Shown here: positions 11,411 through 23,154 of the stretch, piece by piece
Position numbering within the stretch: the stretch's first letter is position 1
How the letters are laid out: each line of letters starts with the position of its first letter
Source of the DNA: Undaria pinnatifida
Lineage: Eukaryota > Sar > Phaeophyceae > Laminariales > Alariaceae
Reading direction: 5' to 3'
DNA length: 64,000 bases
Assembly: GCA_012845835.1 (NCBI GenBank)
Contig: JABAKD010000007.1
Span: 5,223,358 to 5,287,357, forward strand
Made by a program: the position numbers and the translations under genes
The notes under the pieces: model-generated
The model's input: the letters and a program-made list of their open reading frames with translations, nothing else
What the model was told of the DNA's origin: nothing
Database searches by the model: none

Positions 11411-13335
11411 ATGGAATTTCCACATGAATGGCTCTGCTCCCTCATCTACCCATCCAACCTATCTGGCGGCGTTCGGTGTAGCCTTTCGCCACCCTTCGAA
11501 TTTCATTCAAAAGACCAACATATCCTCCTTCAGATGAGCCAGCCAGTCCTTCTCTTGCCCCCCTGAGTAGCCCTTACCCCCTATAAGCTCCCCAAGCATC
11601 ACCTTCTCTGCGGCAGACGCTCCTCTCTCATACATGCCACGAATGCCGCAAACAACATCTTCCGTTTGCGCACCATCGCCGCTATGCTCTCGGAAGCTGT
11701 CTTGGCAAGCGCGTCTGCTTACGATAGGGTGGGGTCGCGGCGCTTCCGTTTTCGCCTTCCGAGGCATAGGAGGAGAATGGAGCGGTGAACCCGTCGTCGC
11801 CTGTCATAGTCAGGCTTGTTCGGGTTCCACATAATGCAATCGTAGAATAGTGTTTCGATCACCTCGGCTTCAAGCAACCCCACCTTCAACCGCAAGCGCA
11901 GACCCTGGCGAATACATTGTTTTATCTTGTACCGCTGGAGGGACTAGAGCACCTTGGCAAAGCCCTCCCAAATTGGGAGGTTTCCCTCTTGGGTTAGAGG
12001 GCTGGGATTTGATGCTGTCGAGGATCGATAATTATCGCTTCTTTTTGTCGGCGTCAAAGTGTGTTAAATACCACACGCGTCGACCTGGTGGTTTCCTCGA
12101 ACGTTGCCAACGTACCCGTAGTAACCACGTGTGGAAACCAATAAAAGTTTCCATCAATGACCATTGTCCCGAGTAATGGATGCCGCCAGGGAGGTGACCA
12201 TGTTAGGCACATGGCTTGCAGAAAGACTACAACACCTTGTCAAACGATTACTTACTACTATTGCCGCCAAACGAAGAATATTCAAGTGAACTCATCAAGA
12301 AGAAATGGCATTGTCATCGGCATAGAATGGACGGCTGGACGTGGTTTCACCGTAAATGATAGGCCATTGGCTTCACGCGTTTGTATTCGTATCGTGAAAA
12401 TGTGAGCGTCGACGGCGGTCCGCCAATGAGTGTCCTCGACAATGTTTGAGGGTGAACTTGCGCACACTGAACGGCCTAATTCAGATTGATGTTCGTGCGT
12501 GTTAGCTTGCGGGGAACGTATTCTGAATGCACTTAAGACCGGTAACCCCTCACACCGTCGAGGCTTCGCCTGGACGACGTCCGGACGTTCGAACACAGTC
12601 TAAAACGGTAAGCAACAGGTTGGGTCCGGTCGATTGTCACAGACGCTACTGATCAGTACACTTTTCCACTCCAGACTCATATCGTCGGCAACATAATCGA
12701 TTCCCTGCCCTCGTCCATTAGGCGCTGACAATATCCATTGATATACTGTCCCCTCCGTATATTTGCCAAGCAATCGACAACCTGTTTGTCTATTTGTTGT
12801 CCAGGGTATGGTATCTTCAAATTCATAACCAGTCCGGGAATGCTCCATGCCGGCGGCGGGCATCATCCCGCCACGGTGAAGCCTCGCGGATAAACTGTAC
12901 CAAGTGCACATATTAGGTACACGGTGTTCTTCAGACAAGACCGCCGGGGCGAAGCTTAACTTGTGTAAATAGTGCCAGATAACAGGTATATGCCTGGGGC
13001 GTCATTAATCGAAACCCTACGTATTATGAATAGCACAGCTCTCAACCAAAACGAGCACAGGTTGCATGCGGAACCGTCAACAACCTTGTGATGCAAACAG
13101 CAATCAATTCTGTAAAATACTTGTTTCTTCAACACACTCGGTTTCTTACTCAGCAACCCAGCCTCCCCTTACCTACCTCGCTGCCAAACTTACCCCGCCA
13201 TACAGAGGGTCACCGTACGGTACGGGGTGGATCGGAACTTTCCGAGCTTCTACAACGAGGAACTTACTCCATTGCTCAACCGAAGCATGACTTCGAAACA
13301 AATTAATCGCGCATCACGGTCAACACATCTGGGCG
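11411..13335. other. No gene recognised
   Basis: Short overlapping frames only (the longest is 108 aa at 11850-12176). A stretch near 12480-12530 weakly resembles the end of the 212-bp tandem unit at 2.3 kb (TTGCGGGGAACGTATTCTGA), which is too little to assign. Confidence 0.4.
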
Positions 13336-13337
13336 GA

Positions 13338-13612
13338 CCTATTCTACGATACCCCTCCCCCCCCCCCCCCCCCCCCCCCGAGCCCGCCATTTTTTGTAAC
13401 CTAGGTTTCATGGGTGCTCGGTAAGCGAGGAAGGATGCCATGGAAACTATGAAATATAATATGTTTTGGTGATTTTCGAAGGACTATCGAACGATGACGT
13501 CGGGGTGGCAAGGGGCACCGCGTTTGAAGAAATTTGACCATGACCTGGTCTCAAAACCTGCTATTTCAATCAATATACGTTTGTGGGGGCTACAACACCG
13601 TAGAACGACTCT
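13338..13612. repeat. Family Q repeat, copy 1 (TIR-like ends)
   Basis: It starts at ATTCTACGATACCCC, runs through a C homopolymer (about 13362-13380), GTTTCATGG, CGATGACGT and a GCACCGCGTTTGAAG-like segment, and ends at GGGGGCTACAACACCGTAGAACGACTC. The ends contain inverted TTCTACG / CGTAGAA. A diverged second copy follows about 440 bp downstream. Confidence 0.55.
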
Positions 13613-13809
13613 GTGCTATTAATAGTCCGAAATCAAACATGCTCCTAAATGTATCTCAAAACGAACGTTTTTCAGTTCAACAACAAATTTGGCTATAAAA
13701 ACGATTGACGAAAAAGTGCAACCCCGGCAGTAGCATGCCTCCATACTATTAATACGAGAAGGCGGAGTCGGCGGTGAGCTTCTCGTGACCTCTGGCAGTA
13801 GTGACCGAT

Positions 13810-14051
13810 TCTATGATAGCCCCCCCCAAACCCAGCGATGTTCTTAAACGAACGTTTCATGGCTGCTCCACACAAGGAGGGATACGTTTGTAAGCAAAGT
13901 ATCCATATAGTTTCTTGTGTGCAAAGGCCTATCGATCGATGACGTGGTGGTGTCGAGGGACATCGTATATCAGGAGACATGACCGGGAACTGGGTTTGAA
14001 ACCGGCAATTTCGTGAGTGCAAGGTTAGGGGGGCTACCGCAGAACGACTCA
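13810..14051. repeat. Family Q repeat, copy 2
   Basis: It has the same order as copy 1: ATTCTATGATAGCCCCCCC, GTTTCATGGCTGCTC, ATCGATCGATGACGTGG, ACATGACC and GGGGGGCTACCGCAGAACGACTC. The two form a direct repeat with a period near 440 bp and roughly 65% similarity by eye. Confidence 0.55.
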
Positions 14052-15225
14052 AAAGTTGCATGGTCGGCCTCAAGTTACGTTCTCGACCATGCGCAAAGCG
14101 GCGGCGAGCCTCTGGCCGCGGCGAAGGCTCGATTACATGTGCGCATTAACGCACCAATTACATTGTTCAACACAAAAGAGAGGCAAACACCCTGAAAGCA
14201 ACATACTGCTTCAACCTCTGCTTGCATCTATCAAAACTCCAACCAAGCATCCCCCCCCCCCCCCCGCGGCAACCCTCCTCGTAGTTGAAAGGAAAGCATC
14301 AAACCAACCCGGATACAGAATACAAAGACCGGCTTGATGCTGCAGTGCTTATGATTCAACCCGAAAAAGGCCGTGCGGTGTTGCTTGTCGGTATTCCCGC
14401 AGCTCATACAAAATATACCTTACCGGCAGTCTCCCCCCCTTTTTAGCTTTACATTGTCTACCCCCACCGATCACCTTACCGTTGCATCCAACGCCCTCAT
14501 TCCTCCCGCCCCAAGGACTGAGCCATTCCACACAAGCACTTCCAATACCACATTGAGCAATGAGCAACTTTTTATGTATCAATTGGAAACTTGCATCGCT
14601 TGTGTTTGAAAACGTGTACTTACACCATATTGTGCCAGACTTACTCTAGTTTGAAGTAAACCATCACAACAAGTTCCTCCCTCTATTTTCATGTCACCAA
14701 CACAATCACATATCACCTTGTAGTCTATAAGTACTTCCTCCTAACGACCAAACACGGACGGCAACATGTCACACAGACAGGTCGACCACACAACAAAAAT
14801 TGTGCGCATCGTTCCAAAAACACACCCCGACCACACCTAAAACTACGAAGAAAAATACTTGAGCGAAAGGAACACAGGCTCACCGACTGCATCGGCATTT
14901 AACTCTGGAACCATCTCGCAAGCACAACCCTAACCAAAGGACGAATACCCTCGATATGAAAATTGTCCGCGCATTTCACAGCTTAGTCGAGAGGTATCTC
15001 AGTCCTAGATGACACTATGGCATTCCTACTGGTGCACCAATGGTCCCGACATCCCAAGCACAGAGTGGTACGGTATAAAACGCAAGCAACAACCGCCAAC
15101 GTTCCGCGGATTTCACACCATTATTTTTTTGTTCTCCACAAGGGGGGGGAAGACGCACGTCCTACGGGAGGGGCGCACGCTACTTTTCTGAGGGGCCCCG
15201 TTTGAGGATGTCCAAACCAAATGAC
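14052..15225. other. No gene recognised
   Basis: Contains a C homopolymer at 14252-14266 and short chance frames. No repeat matches were noticed elsewhere in the window. Confidence 0.4.
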
Positions 15226-15228
15226 TAA

Positions 15229-15500
15229 TTCTACGATAGGGGGGTTGTGCTCCTTTCTGGGGTTTTCTTTTGCCGTTGCCCGGAGTCAGTCGCGCGAGTG
15301 ATCCCCCCTTCCCCTGTTCCTTCACGATCTTAAGGTTCTCGGTGCAGTTTTCAACTAAGCGACATGAATCCGCAACGCATTAGTTAGCCATGCTGCGCCA
15401 AGCACATCGTGTATAGTCGTTTCGTAAGTGAGGTGCAGATTCACTCCTGCGAATGAAAAAGACCCGGTAGCTAAACAAAAGGGTAGCCCCCTACCCTAGT
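15229..15500. mobile_element. Family P: short TIR element (MITE-like)
   Basis: The left end is TTCTACGATAGGGGGGTTG and the right end GTAGCCCCCTACCCTAG, partial inverted repeats. It contains the imperfect palindrome GTCAGTCGCGCGAGTGAT at 15285-15302 and shares the order of internal motifs (TTAGCCATGCTGCG, GTGCAGATTCACTC) with 62505-62799. It is about 270 bp with no coding capacity. Confidence 0.5.
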
Positions 15501-15828
15501 CCTGGTTGAAGCCAGCAACTACTCATTATTGAATACACACGAATGTGTACTCCCGACTATACGTCACTTCCAGATGCGCTAGATGTACCAGCCAATGTTA
15601 CATATTTCACGTCGACGACGTCGGGTAATTCTTCAAAGTTGCGAGGCCCCGTTGGTCGGATAAATATTAGACACGAAAAGTGCGGCCAGTACCTCCTGTC
15701 CCAGCACGCGCCGGGAGCGCATGCACGGACACATTTATTTGCGTCTAGGAATATCGGCGCGGCCAATTGTCCCATAGGGTTGTGGCGCATTGTTGGAAAC
15801 ACGGCATCCCGCCACACACACATATACT

Positions 15829-15905
15829 TTTTTTTTTTTTTTTTTATCCTCCGGCGGATGGGGAAAAGTAAAGCTTTAGCTCACCACACTTCCACGTATA
15901 CGTTC
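15829..15905 (-). repeat. Family F retroposon tail, truncated copy
   Basis: A T-run is followed by ATCCTCCGGCGGATGGGGAA, then AAAGCTTTAGCTCACCACAC and TTCCACGTAT. Read on the minus strand, this is a short body ending in a poly(A) tail. Four other copies occur at 22142, 50501, 51880 and 59407. This copy stops at the ACGTATAC segment. Confidence 0.75.
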
Positions 15906-18900
15906 ACAAAAATTACAACTACCTACATAGTCTAATACACTAAAAATCTTGTGAAGTTCGCGTACAAAATTGGCGGATCCCAAGGAGCCAAATAGATACA
16001 CTTACTACTAAGCTACAGTACAGGGGACCTGCACGACACAGAGCGGTAATTAGCGCAGGCTAGTTTGGCAAAAAGTAAAAAGCAACCCAGAGCAGTTCCA
16101 CTGAAGGTATATTGTAGAACGCATCTTCTCCCATGCAATAAACTCCTCGTAGGTCCGTACTTGAAGTTAATGGTTCGTCTCCTGCACCATGTCACTATGT
16201 CAGTACGTTAACGCTATTTTGGACGTTTGGGACGCAGCCTTACACGAAGCACCTTGGACTCCGGGGGCAACCCGAATCATACCCCTCTTCATGGGAGAGG
16301 TCCAGGCACGCTCCGAACCCCCGTCAGGCTCCCGGGATAGCAGGGCTTGGGTTGACGTCGTCAGGCCCTGGGAGGGAGCATAGTGCGGGCCTCATTTGCT
16401 TCCGGGGCCGGTCGAACCATGTCGAGGGACAGCTCAAAAGGGCTTCGGGCCCACCATTGTTGCTATTGGGCGAAACGCTCCCTAATTGCTGCCGTCGAGG
16501 GAACGGGTCGCAGATATCTATAAAACGAAGAAAAGGCGTGGCAGGGAAGTATGTAAGGATACCGTACACAGGAAAAGGTTAGAAGAGGTGAACTTCGTAA
16601 CACGCGGTGTTAGAACATTCGGGGTCATCGTCTACTGCGAGGGCGATGATGTCATCTGTGTGGGACCTCGCGTGGTACGATTGGGACAGGTGGTTGCACC
16701 CCGTTTGTGCAGGCGTAGCAGCGGGTTGTGGAGACACGACGAAACATGCCCGGCAACGAACTGAGTAAACGATTCACGACATTGGTAAGGGAAATATTCG
16801 GTGCCCTTGAAACCAGGGGGCTCCGTGGTTGGGCTCATAACGTAAATCACGCCCCCTACCAAGACCCAAGGAGTATTTATCCATCAAGTGTGTTCGGGCT
16901 AGGTGGCCAGTCTTCGTGTTACGGGTTCGGCTACGGGGTGAGGGGGGCGGTGAAATTGCACGGCGCCGGAGTGTGCGGAAACGAAGAGGTCAACAGTGAA
17001 ACATGTGGATTGGAACACGAAACCTTCGCAAGCTTTGGTTGATGACGCCTTACGAGACCTAGTAGGACATACCCTGTGATCAACCGTCGCGCGGGTGCTT
17101 GCAAAACAGAAAACATTGGGGACTATCATGTACTATGACGTGTCTCGGGAGGTACGTGGTTCGATAAACTGCTCACGAAGGCGTCGATTGTCTTTCAGAA
17201 ATTCTCGTGCGCTTAAGATCAGCAAGCCAGCAAAATGTGCAAAGTTTAGTAGACATGTGTCAGGATGGTTACTATGCTGTTTCAAAAACACGAACAGTCT
17301 AGAGAATGTACTCATGGGGTTTCGGGGTAGGTCTTTGGCATTCTCGATCAGCACCCAGCTCTCGGGCGGTGCTCCTAAAATTCGACGTCGTTAAGCTGGC
17401 ACATGTTTCATTGAGTTGTGATCCACATTGCTCCCGAAGCCGAGCAGATGCTTAAAAACAGCATATTTTTTTCAAACAGTCGGTTCCCCACTCGCATGTG
17501 TGCATTGGATCCACCTTGGCGCCCGCAGTACAACCAAACTGTTTTGCCCTCTCTAACGTCTGCCACGAAGCGGAAGCAGCAACAATGTATGACAGTCAAG
17601 GACGGTAGTGCTGGGTGCATGCATGTATGTCTGCTTTGGTTTAAATATGTGCGGGGTGTGTGCATTCATAGGCACACAAAATAACCAAGAGCGGTTGAAA
17701 TGTTGGTGCAAACGCACCCGTTCATCCTATGAGCTACAAACCGAGTACACAGCAGCACAGCAGCAGTGCAGCAGCAGACGTCCAGCGGTAGCCGCGCCCC
17801 GAGCTGTCGTATTTGTGCCCGTAGTCAGTACGTGCCGTGTGGTTGGTGCAAAGCAGCAAGAGGACATCCAACCACGACAACGTCAACACGCCTGACGTAA
17901 TTTTTGAACGCGCATCTCGTCGGACACTATTCCAGGTATACTGAGGAAGCATACAGCAGCAACATAACCGGTGGTAGTGTGGCTCCAACTGAACACATCA
18001 TTCGAACGCCCATGTTTCCCCTTTTCCACTCGCGATGGCGACATGATACAAACTAAGCCCCATCCCGAGGGAAGAGCTCGTGGCAGGACTACAGTAGCAT
18101 GGTACGATAACAGTACCACAGTACATTCGACAGCGTGGGGAGGGTGCAGAAAGGAGATTTGGACCAACCGGATTACGTACTTCGTATAAGTAGGCGAACA
18201 TTTGCTGGGGATGGGCGGCAACGCTAGCTGCGACCACAACGAAAACAACCCGAACCCGAACCCGAACCTGGGAACATTATGGGGACCGTTTTTGGATGAT
18301 GTGGATTGTAAATTGCAACCGTCGTGTCGTGCATGCTGTGCTTTGGGAACAAATGTCGCCCAAAGAAATTTGTCGCTGGACACAAGTTAAAGGTCAACGG
18401 ACGGCGGAGTTCTTTACACATGAGTCTTTATGCTCTGCATGAACTAAGGTATGATGGTTGCCCCCTACAGCAGCGCCCGAGAAATAACTTGTCACTATCA
18501 TGGGTACAACCACCAGTGAAAACAGGCGGAGTCGTTTGGCTTGCGGTCATAATTTGTTCCAACTCGCACATACAGGCGTCAGACGGCGATCATACACGCG
18601 CCAGAACGTGACCACTAGCAACCACGACTAATGTGCTTCACCGACAACGTCAACATATGCGATGTGACGGTGCTACGAAAAAATCTATATCGCCATGGCC
18701 TCGAAGTTTAGCCTTCAATCGACCCATCGCGTTTGGCACAGTTACGGGCACGCGTAGACGCGAGCTGCGATGGGAGTAGCAATTTTTTGGTGATTTTGTT
18801 TCTGCAAGACGAAGAAGGTCCTTAGCCCAAAATCGCCGGAATGTTATTCTTTGGTTGTCATTTTTTTTGTTTCCTTAGCAAACGTTTGTTCATCGGGTTG

Positions 18901-19515
18901 CATTTTGGTTTCTATTTTTTCATTGGAAAGAGTTTTGGGCGAAGTATAGAGCTACTCTGAACAGCCTCGGTAAACACAGGGTGCAGTTATACCGTAGCAG
19001 GTGCGGGCACGCCTACAGTACGGTAGACGCCATTCCTCGATCAATTACGCCGCCTGGAGTAGAAAGGAAGAAGACCCTAATGTATGCGGGCTATGACCAC
19101 AACGGACGGCTTCGGCAATAAAACCTTGCGCTTTAGTGACGTCTTCACCGCGCTCGTGTACTTGACGACAAACAAAAACAGATCGACCGTAAATTAAGAG
19201 AGGATATTGTGGACAGGGGATAAACAGCCGAAGCATTTTCGTGACTAGGATTAGGGCGCGTACCGCAGTGGAGGGAGGAGGGAAAAGAGTCTCTGGTAGT
19301 GACACAAGGAATCTGAACTGTGCCTAAGGAGGGAGTAAAATACAGGTCGAAGACAACAGAAGGAGATGTGAGCGAATAGTAAATGGTTACGAAATTCAAA
19401 CATGATGTATTGATATGGTCCCCAATATCCAATTACCTCCCCCGCCCTCTCCGCTGCCCCCCGCGCCACGACCCAATACCGCACGTGCTGTAAGCTCATA
19501 TTCATTCACACGACC
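15906..19515. other. No gene recognised
   Basis: Only short frames, up to 166 aa on the minus strand (17883-18383). Small features are a CAGCAGCA-rich stretch at 17750-17790 and four ACCCGA-type hexamers at 18247-18270. A spliced gene with small exons cannot be excluded. Confidence 0.35.
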
Positions 19516-19632
19516 TGTTGTTGTTCTTACATAAAAACTCGCAAAATCAAGTCGGTGGTCACAGGACAGGTTCCAGGCACTCTGGAGTGGGGGAAAAACT
19601 CAGGGAAAAAGCACCAAACAACGACCAACGAC
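19516..19632 (+). repeat. Family D head, truncated copy
   Basis: TGTTGTTGTTCTTACATAAA, CTCGCAAAATCAAGTC, GGTCACAGGACAGG and CACTCTGGAGT match the first about 110 bp of the D/E repeat at 10480 and 22580. It is followed directly by a reverse copy of family A. Confidence 0.75.
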
Positions 19633-19639
19633 CCCTTTG

Positions 19640-20330
19640 CCTACCCCACCCCCGCCCCCTTCCCCTCACCGGTCAATGGCAAATCTATACAAGGAGGATA
19701 TTATGCACATTTTACGCTGGTGCATTCCAAAGGCGTCAAATTGTGCTCCCCTCAAAAACGCATTTCATTGTTTCCGTGCACAGGTTAATCAATTAACCAT
19801 GTTGACCCAACTTGTAGCTATTCTGTAGTTGACATGAGAGTCGCCGACCTACAAGCCGGTCGCCCCGGTGGCGTATGACGTTATCCTCACGTCTGGTATA
19901 GGTCAGTTTCGTGAGTTCGAGCCCCGCCGAGTGCATACTCGTATAAATTCGTTAGGACTCTTTCTTGTGCATAAACTGACTTGCGGAAAGCGCGGGAGCG
20001 TGAGTTAGCTACACTCTATGAAAAATCGACGAGCATTGGGATTGCCTGACCCTATGCGAGATAAAAATTTAAGGCAAGAACCGGGGGGCAGAAGGGACGA
20101 CACGGCTTGTCCAGAAGTAGCTGGAATAAAAATTGTGAGAAATAAAACAAAAAATGCTGAATAAGGACACAGACCCAGGAATACGCGCGATCGGAGTGCA
20201 TTGCGCCCAGCTTTGAAAGTTTAGTTTCGACGAAACATCCTCGATCTTTGCCCAGCGGGAAGAGGGCATTCTATTGTTTTGCAATATATTAGAGAAATAA
20301 AAATACGCTCCAGCCGTGAGATCCTCCATA
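19640..20330 (-). repeat. Family A repeat, reverse copy split by a SINE
   Basis: The part from 19640 to 19852 holds TTTCCGTGCACAGGTTAATC, GTTGACCC and GAGTCGCCGACCTA. The repeat resumes after 20157 with AAGGACACAGACCCAGGAAT, ACGCGCGATCGGAG and GTTTCGACGAAA. The interruption at 19853-20157 is the SINE described separately. A short inverted piece of family A (TACGCTCCAGCCGTGAGATC) ends near 20330. Confidence 0.7.
19853..20157 (+). mobile_element. Family L: tRNA-derived SINE inserted in family A
   Basis: The head resembles a tRNA gene promoter: a box-A-like GTGGCGTATGACG near 19869 and a box-B-like GAGTTCGAGCC near 19917, about 44 bp apart. The body contains TTCTTGTGCATAAACTGACT, GAAAAATCGACGAGCA and AAGGGACGACACGGCTTGTC and ends A-rich. 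A second copy lies in reverse at 21325-21652, and body fragments at 27156 and 28755. Head-to-tail agreement over about 300 bp between the two main copies supports a real SINE. The source tRNA is not identified. Confidence 0.7.
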
Positions 20331-20637
20331 GTCTATATATCCGCTATCGAAGTACTATACGCAACTTGCAAAGCTACATATTGTAAAAATACGTTTTCTT
20401 GTTCATCTCGCAGCTGGAACAGAGTTTTTTTTTTTTTTTCAATTTATACATCCGTGGAGAACAAGAAACAAAAACAGAAATCGGAGCGACACTCCCAGCA
20501 AAATACAGGTGAAGACAAGTCGGACCGTTGTGGTTTCTGCGTGAATAAAAAAAATGATTTGTTTCACAACATTTTACTTGCTTTAAGTGAGGACACCACG
20601 CTGTCAGGCCCATACACGGAAACGACAAGACACGGAG
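20331..20637. other. Unassigned spacer with poly(T)
   Basis: A T-run lies at 20426-20439. Nothing else was recognised. Confidence 0.4.
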
Positions 20638-21870
20638 AGATGCAGAGTTGCAGAGCGACACGCAAACGCCGCGACAGCGCCATCCACCATCGGCAAATCT
20701 AAGCGGACGGGGACAGGGGGGGGGGCGGGGGGGGAGGGGGGAGGGGAAATGGGGGGGGAGGGGGGGCGGGGGGAGGGGAAGAGGGGGCGTCTTGCAAGAG
20801 ACTGAGGTCTGGGTGTGGCCATCATTGTCTGGAAGTTTGTCAGGCCTTCCAATGGTGGTCAAACGTTTGCGTCAAGCCGCCCTGGCTTGTTCGCCTTGTT
20901 GCGTTCTCCCCGCAGTCACATTGATTCCCTTGACAACCTCTATGAGCCCAATGCAGTCCGTAGTCTGTTCATGATCTGCTAGCGAATTGTCTTTAGTCCA
21001 TGCCTTTCCTTGCTTCATCTTCTTGTCAAGTATTTTCACTTTTTTTCTTTTCTGTCCCCGTTCTTATTTTTTTCCGTTCCTTTTTCTTATTTTTTCTTTC
21101 TTTTTTCTAGTTGGCTTGAGTTTGACGTGCGTGTGCGTGGTGATAGGTACCACGTGTAATTTTTTTCACGTGTTTTGTTATATTTAATTTCTTCTATTTT
21201 TTTAATTTGACGCGCGTATGCGTGGTGATAGGTGCCACGTGTAATATATACGTGGTAGTGTCTTTTCGGGGGGGCAAGCGGTGTAGTCGTTGTTTTTAGG
21301 CGCGATTAGTGCGGCGAATTTGTTTTTTTCATGTTTTTTTTGTACGCGTCTACTTCCTAGCTTCTGCGCGAGCCGTGGTCACAGCAGTGTCGTCCCTTCT
21401 CCCTCTCGATTCTTGCCTTCAATTTTTTTCGCGCATAGAATTCAACCATCTCACTGCTCGTCGTTCTTTCATCGAGTGTTTCTGCACGCTGTCGCCCTTT
21501 CCGCAAGTCAATTTGTGCACAAGAAAAAGTTCCCAGGAACTTAAACGAATGTGCGCTCGGGGGCAATCGAACTCACGAAAATTGACCTATTATACCAGGT
21601 TCGAGGATAACTTGATACGCCACCGGGGCGACCGGCTGACGTATGTACCGTGCCTGGCACATCGTAGGCTGACTCTCGGTTTAAACTTCCAAATGTCATC
21701 ATGTTTTGGAGGAGGCCCGAATTGCGTCAGGCATGATATATGCGTGCACCACTTTCGGTTTTGTTACGGTTATATATTTCCGTTGGTGTTCCTATATTCC
21801 AGAGTGATTGGAGGCTGTCTTGTGACCACGGACTTGATTTTGCGAGTTAATGTGAAAACAACACCCCAAC
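20638..21870 (-). repeat. Family E repeat, reverse copy carrying a nested SINE
   Basis: This mirrors 10480-11410: tail (AGATGCAGAGTTGCAGAGCG, CGCCATCCACCATCGG) at 20638-20700; a G-rich tract at 20716-20790; TGGTGTGGCC-like and GGCCTTCCAATGG segments to 20990; a polypyrimidine tract at 21000-21110; and the D head to 21870. A roughly 50-bp piece (GCGTGGTGATAGGTACCACG) is duplicated at 21125 and 21217. The D head is split by the SINE at 21325-21652. Confidence 0.75.
21325..21652 (-). mobile_element. Family L SINE, reverse copy nested in family E
   Basis: The reverse complement reads GCCGGTCGCCCCGGTGGCGT and CGTGAGTTCGATTG, then TTCTTGTGCACAAATTGACT, CTCGATGAAAGAACGACGAG and GAAGGGACGACACTGCTGTG, in the same order as 19853-20157, and ends A-rich at the low-coordinate side. 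It interrupts the D head between TACATACGTC and the part beginning CGCACTAATCGCGCC. Confidence 0.7.
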
Positions 21871-21915
21871 AGCAGCAGCAGCACCACCACCACCACCACC
21901 AACAACAACACATTA
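21871..21915. repeat. CAG/CAC/CAA triplet tract
   Basis: CAACAGCAGCAGCAGCACCA is followed by CAC and then CAA triplets, immediately next to the family E head. Confidence 0.9.
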
Positions 21916-22141
21916 TTACCCCAAATGTTATTATTTAGTGCTTTTTTAACCATTTCACCCCAGTGGCGGCATCATTAGGGGGCAGTCTTCGCTACACTAG
22001 ATTTCCTATGGGTTAGTGTTAAAGTAGTTTTATTCATGGTGATGAACGCAACGATGTAGCAGGGGGGGTGGGGGGTTCGCAGATTCTCAATCGGGTTCGA
22101 ACCACTAGGCGAGGGACATATCCACCTCACTGAACACAAGC

Positions 22142-22283
22142 TAGCGTTGGGTTGCGAAAGCAACTGAGTGAAATCGACACACGACGCGCAATGAAAATAC
22201 GTGGAAGTGTGGTGTGAGCTTGAGCTTTATTTTTTTTTTCCCCCCATCCGCCGGAGGATAAAAAAAAAAAAAAAAAACTTTTC
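22142..22283 (+). repeat. Family F retroposon, sense copy
   Basis: GCGTTGGGTTGCGAAAGCAA, ACACGACGCG, GAAAATACGTGGAAGTGTGG and CCATCCGCCGGAGGATA lead into a long A-run (22259-22277). The body is about 115 bp plus poly(A). A box-B-like GGGTTCGAACC lies just upstream at 22094, but no tRNA structure could be drawn. Confidence 0.75.
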
Positions 22284-22395
22284 CAGGCTTTTGTTTTGGG
22301 GCAGCTGACCTAACCATACATGCATACCATGACGGTTGCAAATCATACCACTCAAAAAGCAGGTAGAAAATGTTGAGACGGCCAAGAAACAGGGA

Positions 22396-22413
22396 GTCAC
22401 TCGCGCGAGTGAC
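22396..22413. repeat. Perfect 18-bp palindrome, recurrent in the window
   Basis: GTCACTCGCGCGAGTGAC is its own reverse complement. Close variants occur at 15285, 52885, 60755, 62565 and 62716. Several have flanks such as AAACAGGGAG on the left and ACCCCGCGCC or ACACCGAGCC on the right, so the motif belongs to a dispersed repeat (family P or a relative). Confidence 0.7.
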
Positions 22414-22579
22414 CCCTGGCGGTTGCTCGAAGTTTGAAACGAAAAGTAACACCCCCTGCCGAGTGCGTGTAAAACAGCTGGTTCTTCGTCCTAGTCGCGT
22501 GCAATTTTTTATGGCCACAGACTGGACTGTCCCTCGACATCAGTGGTTAGTGGCCACATAGTGCCACATACTCTTACGC

Positions 22580-23075
22580 AGTGTGCACCCGGTTGTTGTT
22601 GTTCTCACATTAACTCGCATAATCAAGTCAGTGGTCACAGGAAAGGCCCCAGTCACTCTGGAGCTGAGGAACACCTCAGGCAAAATACACAAGCAAACCG
22701 AACGTGGTGCACGCATATATTACAGCTGACGCAATCCATGCCTCCGCCAGAAACATATAAAAGTGAAATCAGGGACGTGCCAGGTCCATACTGGTGCATA
22801 CGTCTCACTCGTCTCGGCTAGAAAAACCGACTATACCGCTTGCCACCCACGAAAGACTACCACGTATAGTCTATATTACACGTGGTACCTATCACCAAGC
22901 ATACGCACGTCAGACGCAAGACAATTGGAAAAACGAAACCAGTGAAAGATAACAAGAAAAAGGAAAGAAAAAAAAAACGAAAAGAAGAGAAAAGAGAAGA
23001 AAGGAAAGGAAAAGAAAGCGATAAAGAAAAGCAAAGGAAACAAAAGAAAAGCGAAGCAAGAACAGACAAGACAAT
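22580..23075 (+). repeat. Family D head with polypurine tract (truncated family E)
   Basis: It matches 10480-10980: TTGTTGTTCTCACATTAACT, CACTCTGGAGCTGAGGAACA, GCCTCCGCCAGAAACATAT, CCATACTGGTGCATACGTC and CACGTGGTACCTATCACC, then an AAAG/GAAA-rich tract to about 23050. The distal half of family E is missing. Confidence 0.75.
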
Positions 23076-23154
23076 AACCAGGTTGTTGTATGGTATCTCT
23101 CCACGATGAATCAGCACGGGTACTGGGTGCGTGTACTGATGATGTCGTTGGGGA

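Noticed and set aside
11112-11537. 141-aa proline-rich plus frame
   Set aside because: It translates the C-rich tract of family E, and the reverse copy at 20.7 kb gives the same effect.
21309-21938. 209-aa plus frame ending in Gln/His runs
   Set aside because: It runs antisense through the SINE and family E repeat into a triplet tract, so it is a product of repeats.
22040-22110. tRNA gene around GGGTTCGAACC
   Set aside because: On neither strand could matching acceptor and anticodon stems be drawn.
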